Origin: Clostridia bacterium
Lineage (GTDB): Bacteria > Bacillota > Clostridia > Oscillospirales > Acutalibacteraceae
Length of the DNA: 50,259 nt
Reading direction: 5' to 3'
NCBI GenBank assembly: GCA_017440755.1
Contig: JAFSGP010000028.1
Location: 1-50,259, forward strand
In this document: positions 34,778 to 42,800 of the stretch, in pieces
Layout of the letters: each line of letters begins with the position of its first letter
Position numbering within the stretch: position 1 is the stretch's first letter
Translations under genes and position numbers: made by a program
The notes under the pieces: generated by a model
The model's input: the letters and a program-made list of their open reading frames with translations, nothing else
Database searches by the model: none
Told to the model about the DNA's origin: nothing

Positions 34778-36961
34778 AGGCAGATAATACAATTTATTCT
34801 GCCGTCCCTCGCTGTCTTGCACGTAGTTATAGGCAATCTTTTCATAGGCGGCGAGCAATGCGGCGTGTGGGTTGTGGCTTCCTGCGTCATACCAATCCCC
34901 CGCCCCGTCGGCGAGGCCTACGTTGTGGACGACCGGCAGAGTCTCACTAAGCTGCAGCAGATAGCGGTTGAAGGCGGGCATCTGCACGCCTGCGGTTTGC
35001 AGTACGTAGGAAGACAGGTAGTTGACGCTCAGCCTCTCCACCGTCTGCTCGGGAATGTCGTAGTTTGCCCAGATGTAGAAGGGGGTGACATACCGCTTTC
35101 TTTCCTGCTCGGGGGTGAGGCTGTACAGATTGTCTGCCCCCAACAGGTCGGCCACCAGCTCATTCTCAATGCTGGGCTGATGGTCGCCGAACAGACAGAT
35201 AATCGTAGGCTCCTCCACCTGCTCGAAATAGGCGATAAGGTCGCGGACGGCATCGTCGGAATGCTTCATCAGGGTGAGGAACTGGTTAGCCTTGGGATAG
35301 GCGGTGGTCACGTTGCCCGCCTCGTCGGTAACGAAGACGGTTTCGGTGAAGTTGCTGGTCTGTTCGGTGTAGCCGCCGTGGTTCTGCATCGTTACGTTGA
35401 ACAGGAAAAAGGGCTTTTCCTTGTCCCGCTGCTCGTACATCTTAATCAGTTCCCGATAGTTGCAGCTGTCGCTGACGTATCGCCGCAGCAGAATATCTTG
35501 GTTGGGGTACATCTCCTCCACCAACCGAATCAGCACCTCCGAGTCGGCACCGCTGGCGGCATATTCCGTGAGAATGGAGTTGGGAATGATAGAGCCAAGC
35601 GATGTGAATTGGGAAAAGCCAAAATGATCGTATACGGCGCGGCGATTCCACCCACTGGCATAGTAGGGATGGAAAGCGAGGCTGCTGTACCCTTGGTCCA
35701 TCATGGTGGATACCAGGGAGGGGAGATTCTCTTTCACATACAGCATAAAGGCGTTGCTGCCGTCTAAGAAAAAGGAGGTGGACACGCCCGTGAGAAACTC
35801 GAACTCCGTGTTGCTGGTGCCGGAGCCGATGACCGGCACGTACAGGTTGCCCCGTATGGTGTTTTCCCGCAGGCTGTCGAGAAACGGCATATACGGCACG
35901 TTGGTGTGTAGGTCGCCCAATACCCGCAGGTCCGCCAGCGACTCGTTCATGATACAGATGACGTTGGGAGTCTGTGTGGGGGCGGGGGCTGTGCTCACGC
36001 CGATGCTGTCGGGGTCCACCTGCAGGACGGAGGACAGCAGGTCATCGACCTCTTCGGGGTCGTAGTCGGCAGGAACATGGTCCATGCTGTATTTGACGTT
36101 CAGGCAGAAGTTCATTACCACGCCGGTTTTGCGATAGCCCCGCGCCTGACTCCAGAAGTCGGGCTTCAGTCCGGCTTGGGCATACATATCGGTGAAGAAA
36201 TAAATGCACAAAATCGAAACCACCAGCGTGCCGAAGAAAACACGTGTGGCCAGCTTACCCACGACATCAAAGGCGGGAGTGCGCAGCTTGTATGCTAACA
36301 CGGTCAGAGAAGCCAACAGCACAATGGCGATAATCACCTGATAGTTAAAGGAGAAATCATAGGCTACTGCCACGTTGGCGGCGGTACCGGCCGCGAACAG
36401 GTCGACAGGAAGAAAAGGCGTGCCGCGGAATGCCATCACGTAGAAGTGGGTGAGTCCCAACAGGAAAAACAGGGGGTTGATAATCAGCATCGGTAGCCGA
36501 TAGCTGCCGGAAAACACGTACACGATGCCGTAGAAAAGCAGGTAGAGAACGTAGTTGAGCAGCAGTGTTTGCGGGGACCAATTCCAGGTGAATACCCCGC
36601 CCAGACACTCCACCATCGTCATCGCCACGATGGGGAGCAGCAGCACCACCACCGTGCTGATGACCGAAGCCAAACGGCGGTTGTTGACACCTACCCGAAG
36701 GGTGGTCATACCGCCCAGTAGACCGCATACCGTCAGACACAGACCATACAGTAGTCCGCCGCAGGTGACATCCTGCGATAAAAAGGCGGGGGTGTGCCAC
36801 AAAACCAGCCCCAGCAGCAGCAGGGTAAATACACCGCCGCCCAACAACCGCCACGGAGTGGTGCTGAGGGTGAAATGCCGCAAAAAAGTGCAACGGAACA
36901 ACGTCCGCCTGCCATGCGCGGAGGGGTCTTGTTCCGTTTTTGTTTCCTGCGCTGCCAGCAT
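34775..36961 (-). CDS. LtaS-like sulfatase-family membrane protein
   Basis: A 728-residue protein started at ATG 36961, since AAAGGAGAC lies between it and an earlier ATG. About six membrane segments (residues 45-255) precede an extracellular sulfatase-type domain. Metal-site elements are seen: IMNESLAD with its Glu, GSGTSNTEFEFLTG carrying the putative nucleophile Thr (379-392), and FGDHQPS. Relatives add glycerol phosphate or phosphoethanolamine to surface polymers; lipoteichoic-acid-type synthesis is likely but the exact product is open. Length is longer than Bacillus LtaS. Confidence 0.88.
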   Translation of the reverse strand: MLAAQETKTEQDPSAHGRRTLFRCTFLRHFTLSTTPWRLLGGGVFTLLLLGLVLWHTPAFLSQDVTCGGLLYGLCLTVCGLLGGMTTLRVGVNNRRLASVISTVVVLLLPIVAMTMVECLGGVFTWNWSPQTLLLNYVLYLLFYGIVYVFSGSYRLPMLIINPLFFLLGLTHFYVMAFRGTPFLPVDLFAAGTAANVAVAYDFSFNYQVIIAIVLLASLTVLAYKLRTPAFDVVGKLATRVFFGTLVVSILCIYFFTDMYAQAGLKPDFWSQARGYRKTGVVMNFCLNVKYSMDHVPADYDPEEVDDLLSSVLQVDPDSIGVSTAPAPTQTPNVICIMNESLADLRVLGDLHTNVPYMPFLDSLRENTIRGNLYVPVIGSGTSNTEFEFLTGVSTSFFLDGSNAFMLYVKENLPSLVSTMMDQGYSSLAFHPYYASGWNRRAVYDHFGFSQFTSLGSIIPNSILTEYAASGADSEVLIRLVEEMYPNQDILLRRYVSDSCNYRELIKMYEQRDKEKPFFLFNVTMQNHGGYTEQTSNFTETVFVTDEAGNVTTAYPKANQFLTLMKHSDDAVRDLIAYFEQVEEPTIICLFGDHQPSIENELVADLLGADNLYSLTPEQERKRYVTPFYIWANYDIPEQTVERLSVNYLSSYVLQTAGVQMPAFNRYLLQLSETLPVVHNVGLADGAGDWYDAGSHNPHAALLAAYEKIAYNYVQDSEGRQNKLYYLP

Positions 36962-37107
36962 TGAGACGTCTCCTTTCATTATCTATATGAATGGTATCAT
37001 AGCACAAAAACGAATTGTGTTCTACCTTTTTTTTATAAAAATTTTGTAAACGTTACGACAGAGTGGGGGGAAAAGCAAAATCATTCCATAATATGTCAAA
37101 ATAAAGG

Positions 37108-37136
37108 TTGCTTTTTATAAGGGAATCGAGTATAAT
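37108..37136 (+). promoter_or_regulatory. Promoter of oadG-oadB
   Basis: TTGCTT (37108-37113) and TATAAT (37131-37136) with a 17-bp spacer, 80 bp before oadG. Confidence 0.6.
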
Positions 37137-37216
37137 AGGGACAATAGGATTACAATGGGTGGGAATGGTATTTTTTTACGGCACCGTTTCCGCAAAACAG
37201 AGTAGGAGGAACTGAT

Positions 37217-37582
37217 ATGTTGACTTTTTTGGCAGCAAATGTGGGCGAAATTATGAGCGATGCCGGCATGACGATCCTTATTGGCGTGACGGTGGTTTTT
37301 TCTATGCTGTTGTTGCTCACGGGTGTATTTAAGGCGTTCGGCATGATTATGTCCGGTAGCGGTAAGAGCGTGAGCAATGCTCCCGCGGCAGCTCCTGCGG
37401 TGCCTGCTCCTGCGGCGGATCCCGCGGCGGCTCCCATCGTGGGCAACACCCAGCCGGTTTCCTCTCAGCTTGAGATTCAGAACGGCATTCCCGAGGAGAC
37501 CGTAGCGGTGATTTCTGCGGCGGCGGCGGCGATGGCTCCTGCCGGCACGCAGTATGCGGTGCGCGGCATCCGCAAGGCGTAA
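37217..37582 (+). CDS. oadG: Sodium-pumping decarboxylase gamma chain
   Basis: A 121-residue protein with one N-terminal membrane helix (GMTILIGVTVVFSMLLLLTGVFKAFG), an Ala/Pro-rich flexible linker, and a C-terminal helical segment (PEETVAVISAAAAAMAP). This is the standard layout of the OadG family, which ties the carboxyltransferase to the membrane pump. The ribosome-binding site is AGTAGGAGG. It precedes the beta chain by 14 bp. The carboxyltransferase and biotin-carrier genes are not in the window. Confidence 0.88.
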   Translation: MLTFLAANVGEIMSDAGMTILIGVTVVFSMLLLLTGVFKAFGMIMSGSGKSVSNAPAAAPAVPAPAADPAAAPIVGNTQPVSSQLEIQNGIPEETVAVISAAAAAMAPAGTQYAVRGIRKA

Positions 37583-37596
37583 GAGGAGGTCCGAGT

Positions 37597-39030
37597 ATGG
37601 AAAGATTTGTAGAGGCTATCGTTTCCCTGTGGAACGATTCGGGCATTGCCCAGTTGATGAATTTTGCCAACGGCGGTTGGAAAAATCTGATTATGATTGC
37701 CATCGCCTGTGTGTTGCTGTTTTTGGCGATCAAAAAGCAGTTCGAGCCCCTGTTGCTGCTCCCCATCGCTTTCGGCATGCTGTTGGTCAACCTGCCTTTG
37801 GGCGGTGTGATGGACCCCCAGCGCAACTCGGTGGTGGCTTTCTCCGCCGCGGAGATGCAGGCGTATATTGACGGTACATACGAGCAGGTCTATCCCGTAT
37901 ATGAGACCACCGAGACCTTCGAGGCGAAGTATGCAGAAGCACTGCAGCTGCAGGAATATACCAACGCCGCGGGACAGACCATCCACGTGGTCAAGTCGGG
38001 CGATGCTATGTACAAGGCTTCGGTGGACGAGAACGGAAACATTACGGTGACCATTCCCTACTGGCAGCACTTTGAGCAGGGCGGTCTGATGTGGTATCTG
38101 TATCAGGGCGTTAAGTTCGGTATTTATCCCCCTCTGATTTTCCTGGGCATCGGCGCGATGACCGATTTCGGTCCTCTGCTGTCCAACCCCAAGAGCTTCC
38201 TGCTGGGTGCGGCGGCACAGCTGGGTATTTTCGTTACCTATTTCGGTGCCCGTTGCCTCAACCTGTTGCCTTTTGCGGAGAGCTGGGGCATCGATTTCAC
38301 CACGCGGCAGGCGGCGTCTATCGCCATTATCGGCGGTGCGGACGGACCGACCGCCATCTTCCTGACCTCTAAGCTGGCTCCCGAGCTGTTGGGTGCAATT
38401 GCGGTGGCGGCTTACTCCTACATGGCTCTGGTGCCCATTATTCAGCCCCCCATTATGCGGGCGCTGACCACCGAAAAGGAGCGCTCCGTCGTTATGACCG
38501 AGCTGCGCGTGGTATCCAAGACCGAGAAGATTTTGTTCCCCATTATGGTCACCATCATCTGCGTGTTGCTGCTGCCCTCTGCGGCACCGCTCATCGGTAT
38601 GCTGATGCTGGGTAACCTGATGCGGGAGAGCGGCGTGGTAGACCGCATCAGCAAGACCGCACAGAACGAGCTGATGAACATCGTCACCATCTGTCTGGGC
38701 GTCACCGTTGGTGCGACCGCCAATGCGGCCAACTTCCTGCGTCCCACCACCCTGCTGATTATTGCGCTGGGTCTGATTGCCTTCTCCATGGGTACGGCAG
38801 GCGGCGTGCTGCTGGGTAAGGTGATGTACTACATCACCGGCGGCAAGGTCAACCCCCTCATCGGTTCTGCCGGTGTGTCCGCGGTGCCTATGGCGGCCCG
38901 CGTGGCGCAGAAGGAAGGCCAGAAGGCGAACCCCTCCAACTTCCTGTTGATGCACGCTATGGGTCCCAACGTGGCCGGCGTCATCGGTTCCGCGGTGGCG
39001 GCAGGCGTTCTGCTGTCCCTGTTCGGCTGA
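37597..39030 (+). CDS. oadB: Sodium-pumping decarboxylase beta chain with an extra hydrophilic insert
   Basis: A 477-residue multi-helix sodium pump that couples decarboxylation of a carboxybiotin to sodium export. It has the family motifs GIGAMTDFGPLLSNP, IGGADGPTAIFLTSKLAP and TVGATANAANFLRP. An insert of about 85 hydrophilic residues (roughly 70-155, EQVYPVYETTETFEAKYAEALQ and on) lies between the first and second membrane parts. It probably forms an extracytoplasmic domain and accounts for the extra length. The substrate (oxaloacetate, methylmalonyl-CoA or glutaconyl-CoA) cannot be read from this subunit. Confidence 0.9.
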   Translation: MERFVEAIVSLWNDSGIAQLMNFANGGWKNLIMIAIACVLLFLAIKKQFEPLLLLPIAFGMLLVNLPLGGVMDPQRNSVVAFSAAEMQAYIDGTYEQVYPVYETTETFEAKYAEALQLQEYTNAAGQTIHVVKSGDAMYKASVDENGNITVTIPYWQHFEQGGLMWYLYQGVKFGIYPPLIFLGIGAMTDFGPLLSNPKSFLLGAAAQLGIFVTYFGARCLNLLPFAESWGIDFTTRQAASIAIIGGADGPTAIFLTSKLAPELLGAIAVAAYSYMALVPIIQPPIMRALTTEKERSVVMTELRVVSKTEKILFPIMVTIICVLLLPSAAPLIGMLMLGNLMRESGVVDRISKTAQNELMNIVTICLGVTVGATANAANFLRPTTLLIIALGLIAFSMGTAGGVLLGKVMYYITGGKVNPLIGSAGVSAVPMAARVAQKEGQKANPSNFLLMHAMGPNVAGVIGSAVAAGVLLSLFG

Positions 39031-39045
39031 TAAGCAAATCATAAC

Positions 39046-39085
39046 GAAAGAGGCTGAATGATTCTGTCGTTCAGCCTCTTTCTTC
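39046..39085 (+). terminator. Terminator of oadG-oadB
   Basis: A 15-bp stem (about 39046-39061 with 39067-39081) followed by TTTCTTCC. The T-run is interrupted, so termination may be partial into pcrA. Confidence 0.6.
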
Positions 39086-39106
39086 CCCCAAAGAAAGGAC
39101 AAACCT

Positions 39107-41593
39107 ATGCTTTCTTCATTGGAATTTAACACCTTGCGGCGGCGCATCATCGACCGCCAGTTTTCCCATATGAACGCACCTCAGCGGCAGGCGGTATACC
39201 ACACCGACGGACCGCTTCTGATTCTGGCGGGCGCAGGCAGCGGCAAGACCACGGTGCTGGTTAACCGCATCGCCAATTTGGTGCGGTTTGGCAGTGCCTA
39301 CGGCAGCGACGAGATGCCGCCTTTCCTTTCTCCGGAGCAGGAAAGCCGTCTGCAGGACTGCGCCGATGGACGCATTCCCCTTGACGGGGAGCTGGTGAGT
39401 CTGCTGGCGGTGGACCCCTGCCCCGCGTGGCGGATATTGGCTATCACCTTTACCAACAAGGCGGCGGGCGAGCTGAAAGAACGTCTGTCCCGTATGTTGG
39501 GGGAGGAGGGCGAGGAGGTAGCGGCCGGTACCTTCCACTCCTTCTGTGCTCGCATTTTGCGGCAGGAAGGGGAAAACTTGGGCTACTCTCGCCATTTCAC
39601 CATCTACGATACCGACGACAGCCGCCGCCTGATGAAGGCGTGTATGAAGGAGCTGAATATAGACGAGAAAACCTTGGGCCACAAGGCGATTCTCGGCGAA
39701 ATCAGCCGTGCCAAGGACGAGCTGCTGTCCCCCGCTGACTACGCGGCGGCGCACCGGTCGGGCGGGGATATCCGTCTGCGGTTGGCGGCGAAAGCCTATA
39801 CCTTATACCAAAAGCGACTGCAAGAGGCGGACGCTATGGACTTCGATGACCTGCTGTGCAAGACGGTGGAGCTGTTCACCCAATACCCCGCGGTGCTGGA
39901 ACGGTATCAGCGGCGGTTCCGCTATCTGATGGTGGACGAGTATCAGGACACCAACCACGCCCAGTACCGTCTGGTCAGCCTATTGGCGGCGCGGTCGGGG
40001 AACCTGTGCGTGGTGGGCGATGACGACCAGAGTATTTATAAGTTCCGCGGCGCCACCATCGAGAACATTCTCGGCTTCGAGGAGGAGTTTACGGGCTGTC
40101 GGGTGATTCGCCTGGAGCAGAACTACCGCTCCACCAAGCGAATATTGGACGCGGCGAACGCGGTGATTTCGAAAAATACGGGACGTAAGGGCAAGACCCT
40201 GTGGACCGAAAATCCTGAGGGTGACCCCATTCGCGTGGTGACGGTGGATAATGCCGAGGAGGAAGGGCGGTTTGTCGCCCAGACCATTCATGCGGGTGTG
40301 GCAGGAGGACGGCGATTCTCCGAATATGCGGTTCTGTACCGCGCCAACGCCCAGTCCAATGCCATTGAACAGGCGCTGGTCAAGAGCGGCATTCCCTACC
40401 GTATCATCGGCGGGCATCGCTTCAACGACACCTTGGAAGTCAAGGACGCTATGGCATATCTGCGGGTTATCAACAATCCTGCCGATGAGGTGAGCCTGCG
40501 CCGCATTATCAACCAGCCCAAGCGGGGCATCGGCGACACCACGGTGGACAATGCCGCCGCTATCGCCGCGGGACTGGGGCTGTCCCTCTACGAGGTGCTT
40601 TGCCACGCGGCGGACTATCCCGACCTGAGTCGGGCGGCGGGTAAGATTGCCCACTTTGTCGAGATTATGGAAGCTCTGCGGCAGATGGCGGAGGAAGAGG
40701 ATACCCCGCTGCACGCGCTGTATGCGGAGATGCTGGAGCGGACGGGCTATCTGGCTATGTGGCAGGCGCAGGGCGATGCGGAAATCGGGCGCGTGGAGAA
40801 TCTGGAGGAATTGTCCTCCTCCATTCGCCAGTATGAGAAAAACAGCGAGGACGGGTACGCGGATTTGGCGGGCTTCTTAGAGGAGCAGGCGCTGATGACC
40901 GATATCGACAACTACGATGCGGATGCGGACGCGGCGGTGCTGATGACCATGCACGCCGCCAAGGGCTTGGAGTTCCCTGTGGTGCTGCTCCCCGGTTTTG
41001 AGGACGGTATTTTCCCCGGCTATCAGACGATGTTTGACCCCACCGAAATGGAGGAGGACCGCCGTCTGTGCTACGTGGCGGTGACGCGAGCCAGAGAGGA
41101 ATTGTATATCACCCATGCCCAGAGCCGTATGCTGTACGGACAGACCAACCGCAACCCGCTGTCCCGTTTTGTGAGGGATATTCCGACGGAGCTGTTGGAG
41201 GAGCGCAACGAATGTCGTGCTCCCGTCGACTTCGGTGGTGACTTTGGTGGGTCCCGTTATGGCGGCGGTTATGGCGGCTCCTCCCGCTATGAAAGCGGTT
41301 ACAATCGCGGCGGCGGATATAGCTATACTGCCGATGCGCACCACAGCGAGCCTACCTTCCGCACGCCGCGTACCGCTGCAGCGGATACCCGCGTGACGGT
41401 GGGGGCAACCCCAAAGGCGGCACCGAGCGGCGGCAGTTTTGCGGTGGGGGACGTGGTGTCCCACGCCACCTTTGGCACCGGCCCCATTCTGTCTATGACC
41501 CCGATGGCAGGAGATACCCTGCTGGTCATCGACTTTGACAAGGCGGGGCAGAAAAAGCTGATGGCAAACTATGCCAAGCTGAATAAGGTATAA
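39107..41593 (+). CDS. pcrA: PcrA/UvrD-type DNA helicase
   Basis: An 828-residue superfamily 1A 3'-5' helicase for repair and replication-conflict removal. It has the Q motif (MNAPQRQAV), Walker A AGAGSGKTT (residues 41-49), motif II (MVDEYQDTN), motif III (VVGDDDQSIYKFRGA), motif IV (LEQNYRS) and motif VI (VAVTRAREELYITHA). A Gly/Tyr/Ser-rich linker (GGDFGGSRYGGGYGGSSRYESG) leads to a small beta domain (VVSHATFGTGPILSM), the Tudor-like RNA-polymerase-binding module of PcrA. The N-terminal 1A domain carries an insertion after VRFG. Confidence 0.95.
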   Translation: MLSSLEFNTLRRRIIDRQFSHMNAPQRQAVYHTDGPLLILAGAGSGKTTVLVNRIANLVRFGSAYGSDEMPPFLSPEQESRLQDCADGRIPLDGELVSLLAVDPCPAWRILAITFTNKAAGELKERLSRMLGEEGEEVAAGTFHSFCARILRQEGENLGYSRHFTIYDTDDSRRLMKACMKELNIDEKTLGHKAILGEISRAKDELLSPADYAAAHRSGGDIRLRLAAKAYTLYQKRLQEADAMDFDDLLCKTVELFTQYPAVLERYQRRFRYLMVDEYQDTNHAQYRLVSLLAARSGNLCVVGDDDQSIYKFRGATIENILGFEEEFTGCRVIRLEQNYRSTKRILDAANAVISKNTGRKGKTLWTENPEGDPIRVVTVDNAEEEGRFVAQTIHAGVAGGRRFSEYAVLYRANAQSNAIEQALVKSGIPYRIIGGHRFNDTLEVKDAMAYLRVINNPADEVSLRRIINQPKRGIGDTTVDNAAAIAAGLGLSLYEVLCHAADYPDLSRAAGKIAHFVEIMEALRQMAEEEDTPLHALYAEMLERTGYLAMWQAQGDAEIGRVENLEELSSSIRQYEKNSEDGYADLAGFLEEQALMTDIDNYDADADAAVLMTMHAAKGLEFPVVLLPGFEDGIFPGYQTMFDPTEMEEDRRLCYVAVTRAREELYITHAQSRMLYGQTNRNPLSRFVRDIPTELLEERNECRAPVDFGGDFGGSRYGGGYGGSSRYESGYNRGGGYSYTADAHHSEPTFRTPRTAAADTRVTVGATPKAAPSGGSFAVGDVVSHATFGTGPILSMTPMAGDTLLVIDFDKAGQKKLMANYAKLNKV

Positions 41594-41594
41594 T

Positions 41595-41629
41595 AAAAAG
41601 GAGCGAATCGGCTGATTCGCTCCTTTTTT
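41595..41629 (+). terminator. Terminator of pcrA
   Basis: A perfect 15-bp stem (41595-41609 with 41614-41628) followed by T-run. Confidence 0.85.
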
Positions 41630-41632
41630 GTG

Positions 41633-41659
41633 TCACATTTCCGTGCACCCTCATATACT
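41633..41659 (+). promoter_or_regulatory. Possible sigma-E-type (mother cell) promoter
   Basis: TCACATT (41633-41639) and CATATACT (41652-41659) each differ at one position from the sigma-E consensus (KMATATT and CATACAnT), but the 12-bp spacer is 1-2 bp short. CATATACTG is also close to a sigma-K -10 box. Confidence 0.4.
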
Positions 41660-41709
41660 GTCAGTGAAGCCGTGCGGTCCCGCACGCCGCCGAGCTTACA
41701 TACTGACAG
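41658..41709 (+). promoter_or_regulatory. Structured leader of the coat-like gene
   Basis: CTGTCAGT... pairs as an 8-bp stem (41658-41665 with 41702-41709), enclosing a second stem CGTGCG/CGCACG (about 41671-41686). It ends directly before the GGGAGG ribosome-binding site and could affect translation or RNA stability. Confidence 0.4.
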
Positions 41710-41723
41710 GGAGGAAATGCGTT

Positions 41724-42581
41724 ATGGCGGAAAACAAGTTCACCCACGATATTGGGTGTAAAGAAGCAGTCTGCATCGACGCCGGACGGGTGTACGACAG
41801 CTGCTGCGACAAGGACTGCATTGAAAATATGCGCCTGTTCTTCACCGAGCGGGAGCAGATGTTGGTGGACCATGCCACCGGTATCCGCGCCAAAAAGGCC
41901 GAGATTATCACAACCTACATAGACGTGGAAGCACTCCCCTTTAATCGCGGGTATTACTCCTGCGACCTCACCTTCTTCTTTGACGTGGAGATTGAGGTCT
42001 ACGGCGGGCACGGTTGCCCCTGCAACGTCATTCATGGCGTAGGCGTATTTCGTAAGAAGGTCATTCTCTACGGCAGCGAGGGACACGTGCGTGTCTTCCA
42101 CAGCGAATACACCCCCGATGCCTGCGACCGTCAGGAGATGCCCACCCGCAATATGCCCCGCTGCTGCGTGCAGGTAGCGGAGCCGGTGGTACTGGACGGT
42201 CGGTTGGTGGAGTGTTGTGACCGCTGCCGTTACGACTGCGGCGACTGTGGCTGTATCCCCGGCAACCTGTGCAGCCGCTACGGCGGCAACTTCGTGGACT
42301 GTCCCGACAGCAAAATCGTGGCGGTCACGCTGGGTATCTTCACCATCGTGCAGCTCATTCGTAACGTGCAGATGCTGATGCCCGTCTACGACTACTGTAT
42401 GCCCAACAAGGAGTGCACCCCCACCAGCGAAAACCCCTGCGACCTGTTCCACAAGATGAATTTCCCCGTCAACGAGTTCTTCCCGCCCGCCACCGAGGGG
42501 GACGCAGGCGGCGGTTGCGGCTGTGCCTGTAACGGTCCCGCCAACGTCATCAAGGAGAATCCTTGCCGTCGCGGTTGCTGA
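41724..42581 (+). CDS. Cys-rich spore-coat-like protein
   Basis: A 285-residue soluble protein without signal peptide, started at ATG 41724 behind GGGAGG. It begins FTHDIGCKEAVCIDAGRVYDSCCDKDCIE and contains many further Cys (CDRCRYDCGDCGC, GGCGCACNGP). The beta-rich core includes YIDVEALPFNRGYYSCDLTFFFDVEIEV and KVILYGSEGHVRVFHSEY. I recognise the pattern as a clostridial family, probably a spore coat or exosporium protein made in the mother cell and cross-linked by disulfides. The sporulation role is inferred from its composition and the sigma-E-like promoter. Confidence 0.75.
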   Translation: MAENKFTHDIGCKEAVCIDAGRVYDSCCDKDCIENMRLFFTEREQMLVDHATGIRAKKAEIITTYIDVEALPFNRGYYSCDLTFFFDVEIEVYGGHGCPCNVIHGVGVFRKKVILYGSEGHVRVFHSEYTPDACDRQEMPTRNMPRCCVQVAEPVVLDGRLVECCDRCRYDCGDCGCIPGNLCSRYGGNFVDCPDSKIVAVTLGIFTIVQLIRNVQMLMPVYDYCMPNKECTPTSENPCDLFHKMNFPVNEFFPPATEGDAGGGCGCACNGPANVIKENPCRRGC

Positions 42582-42619
42582 TGGGAGTAGAGGTTGCGTG
42601 AGAAAATTGCGCTAACCTC

Positions 42620-42648
42620 TTGACAAAGAACATTTGTTCGTTTACAAT
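42620..42648 (+). promoter_or_regulatory. Sigma-A promoter of the phage-type lysis module
   Basis: TTGACA (42620-42625) matches consensus and TACAAT (42643-42648) differs by one base; the spacer is 17 bp. The spacer carries the SOS palindrome at 42628-42639. Confidence 0.8.
42628..42639. promoter_or_regulatory. LexA/DinR (SOS) box
   Basis: GAACATTTGTTC is a perfect GAAC-N4-GTTC, the core of the Gram-positive LexA (Cheo) box, with G following it as in CGAAC-N4-GTTCG. It sits between the -35 and -10 boxes, where a bound repressor would block RNA polymerase. LexA itself is not in the window. Confidence 0.75.
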
Positions 42649-42666
42649 AGAATTGTACCCGAAAGG

Positions 42667-42703
42667 AAAAGCAGTTGCCATGGAGAAGGCAACTGCTTTT
42701 TTC
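42667..42703 (+). terminator. Leader terminator between the SOS promoter and the module
   Basis: A perfect 13-bp stem (42667-42679 with 42688-42700) followed by TTTTTT, only about 20 nt behind the -10 box and 100 nt before the first gene. A second strong hairpin (about 42734-42767, GGCGGTCGA/TTCGACCGCC) follows. The arrangement looks like an attenuator. Confidence 0.65.
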
Positions 42704-42800
42704 TATGGCGGTACGTTGGTGAGAGAAACCGTATTGGCGGTCGAGGGGAGGGGACCCCTTCGACCGCCACATAACAACCGCAAGAAAGGAGAACAACAAT

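Noticed and set aside
37477..39150. 557-codon minus-strand frame
   Set aside because: Antisense to oadB with its clear sodium-pump motifs.
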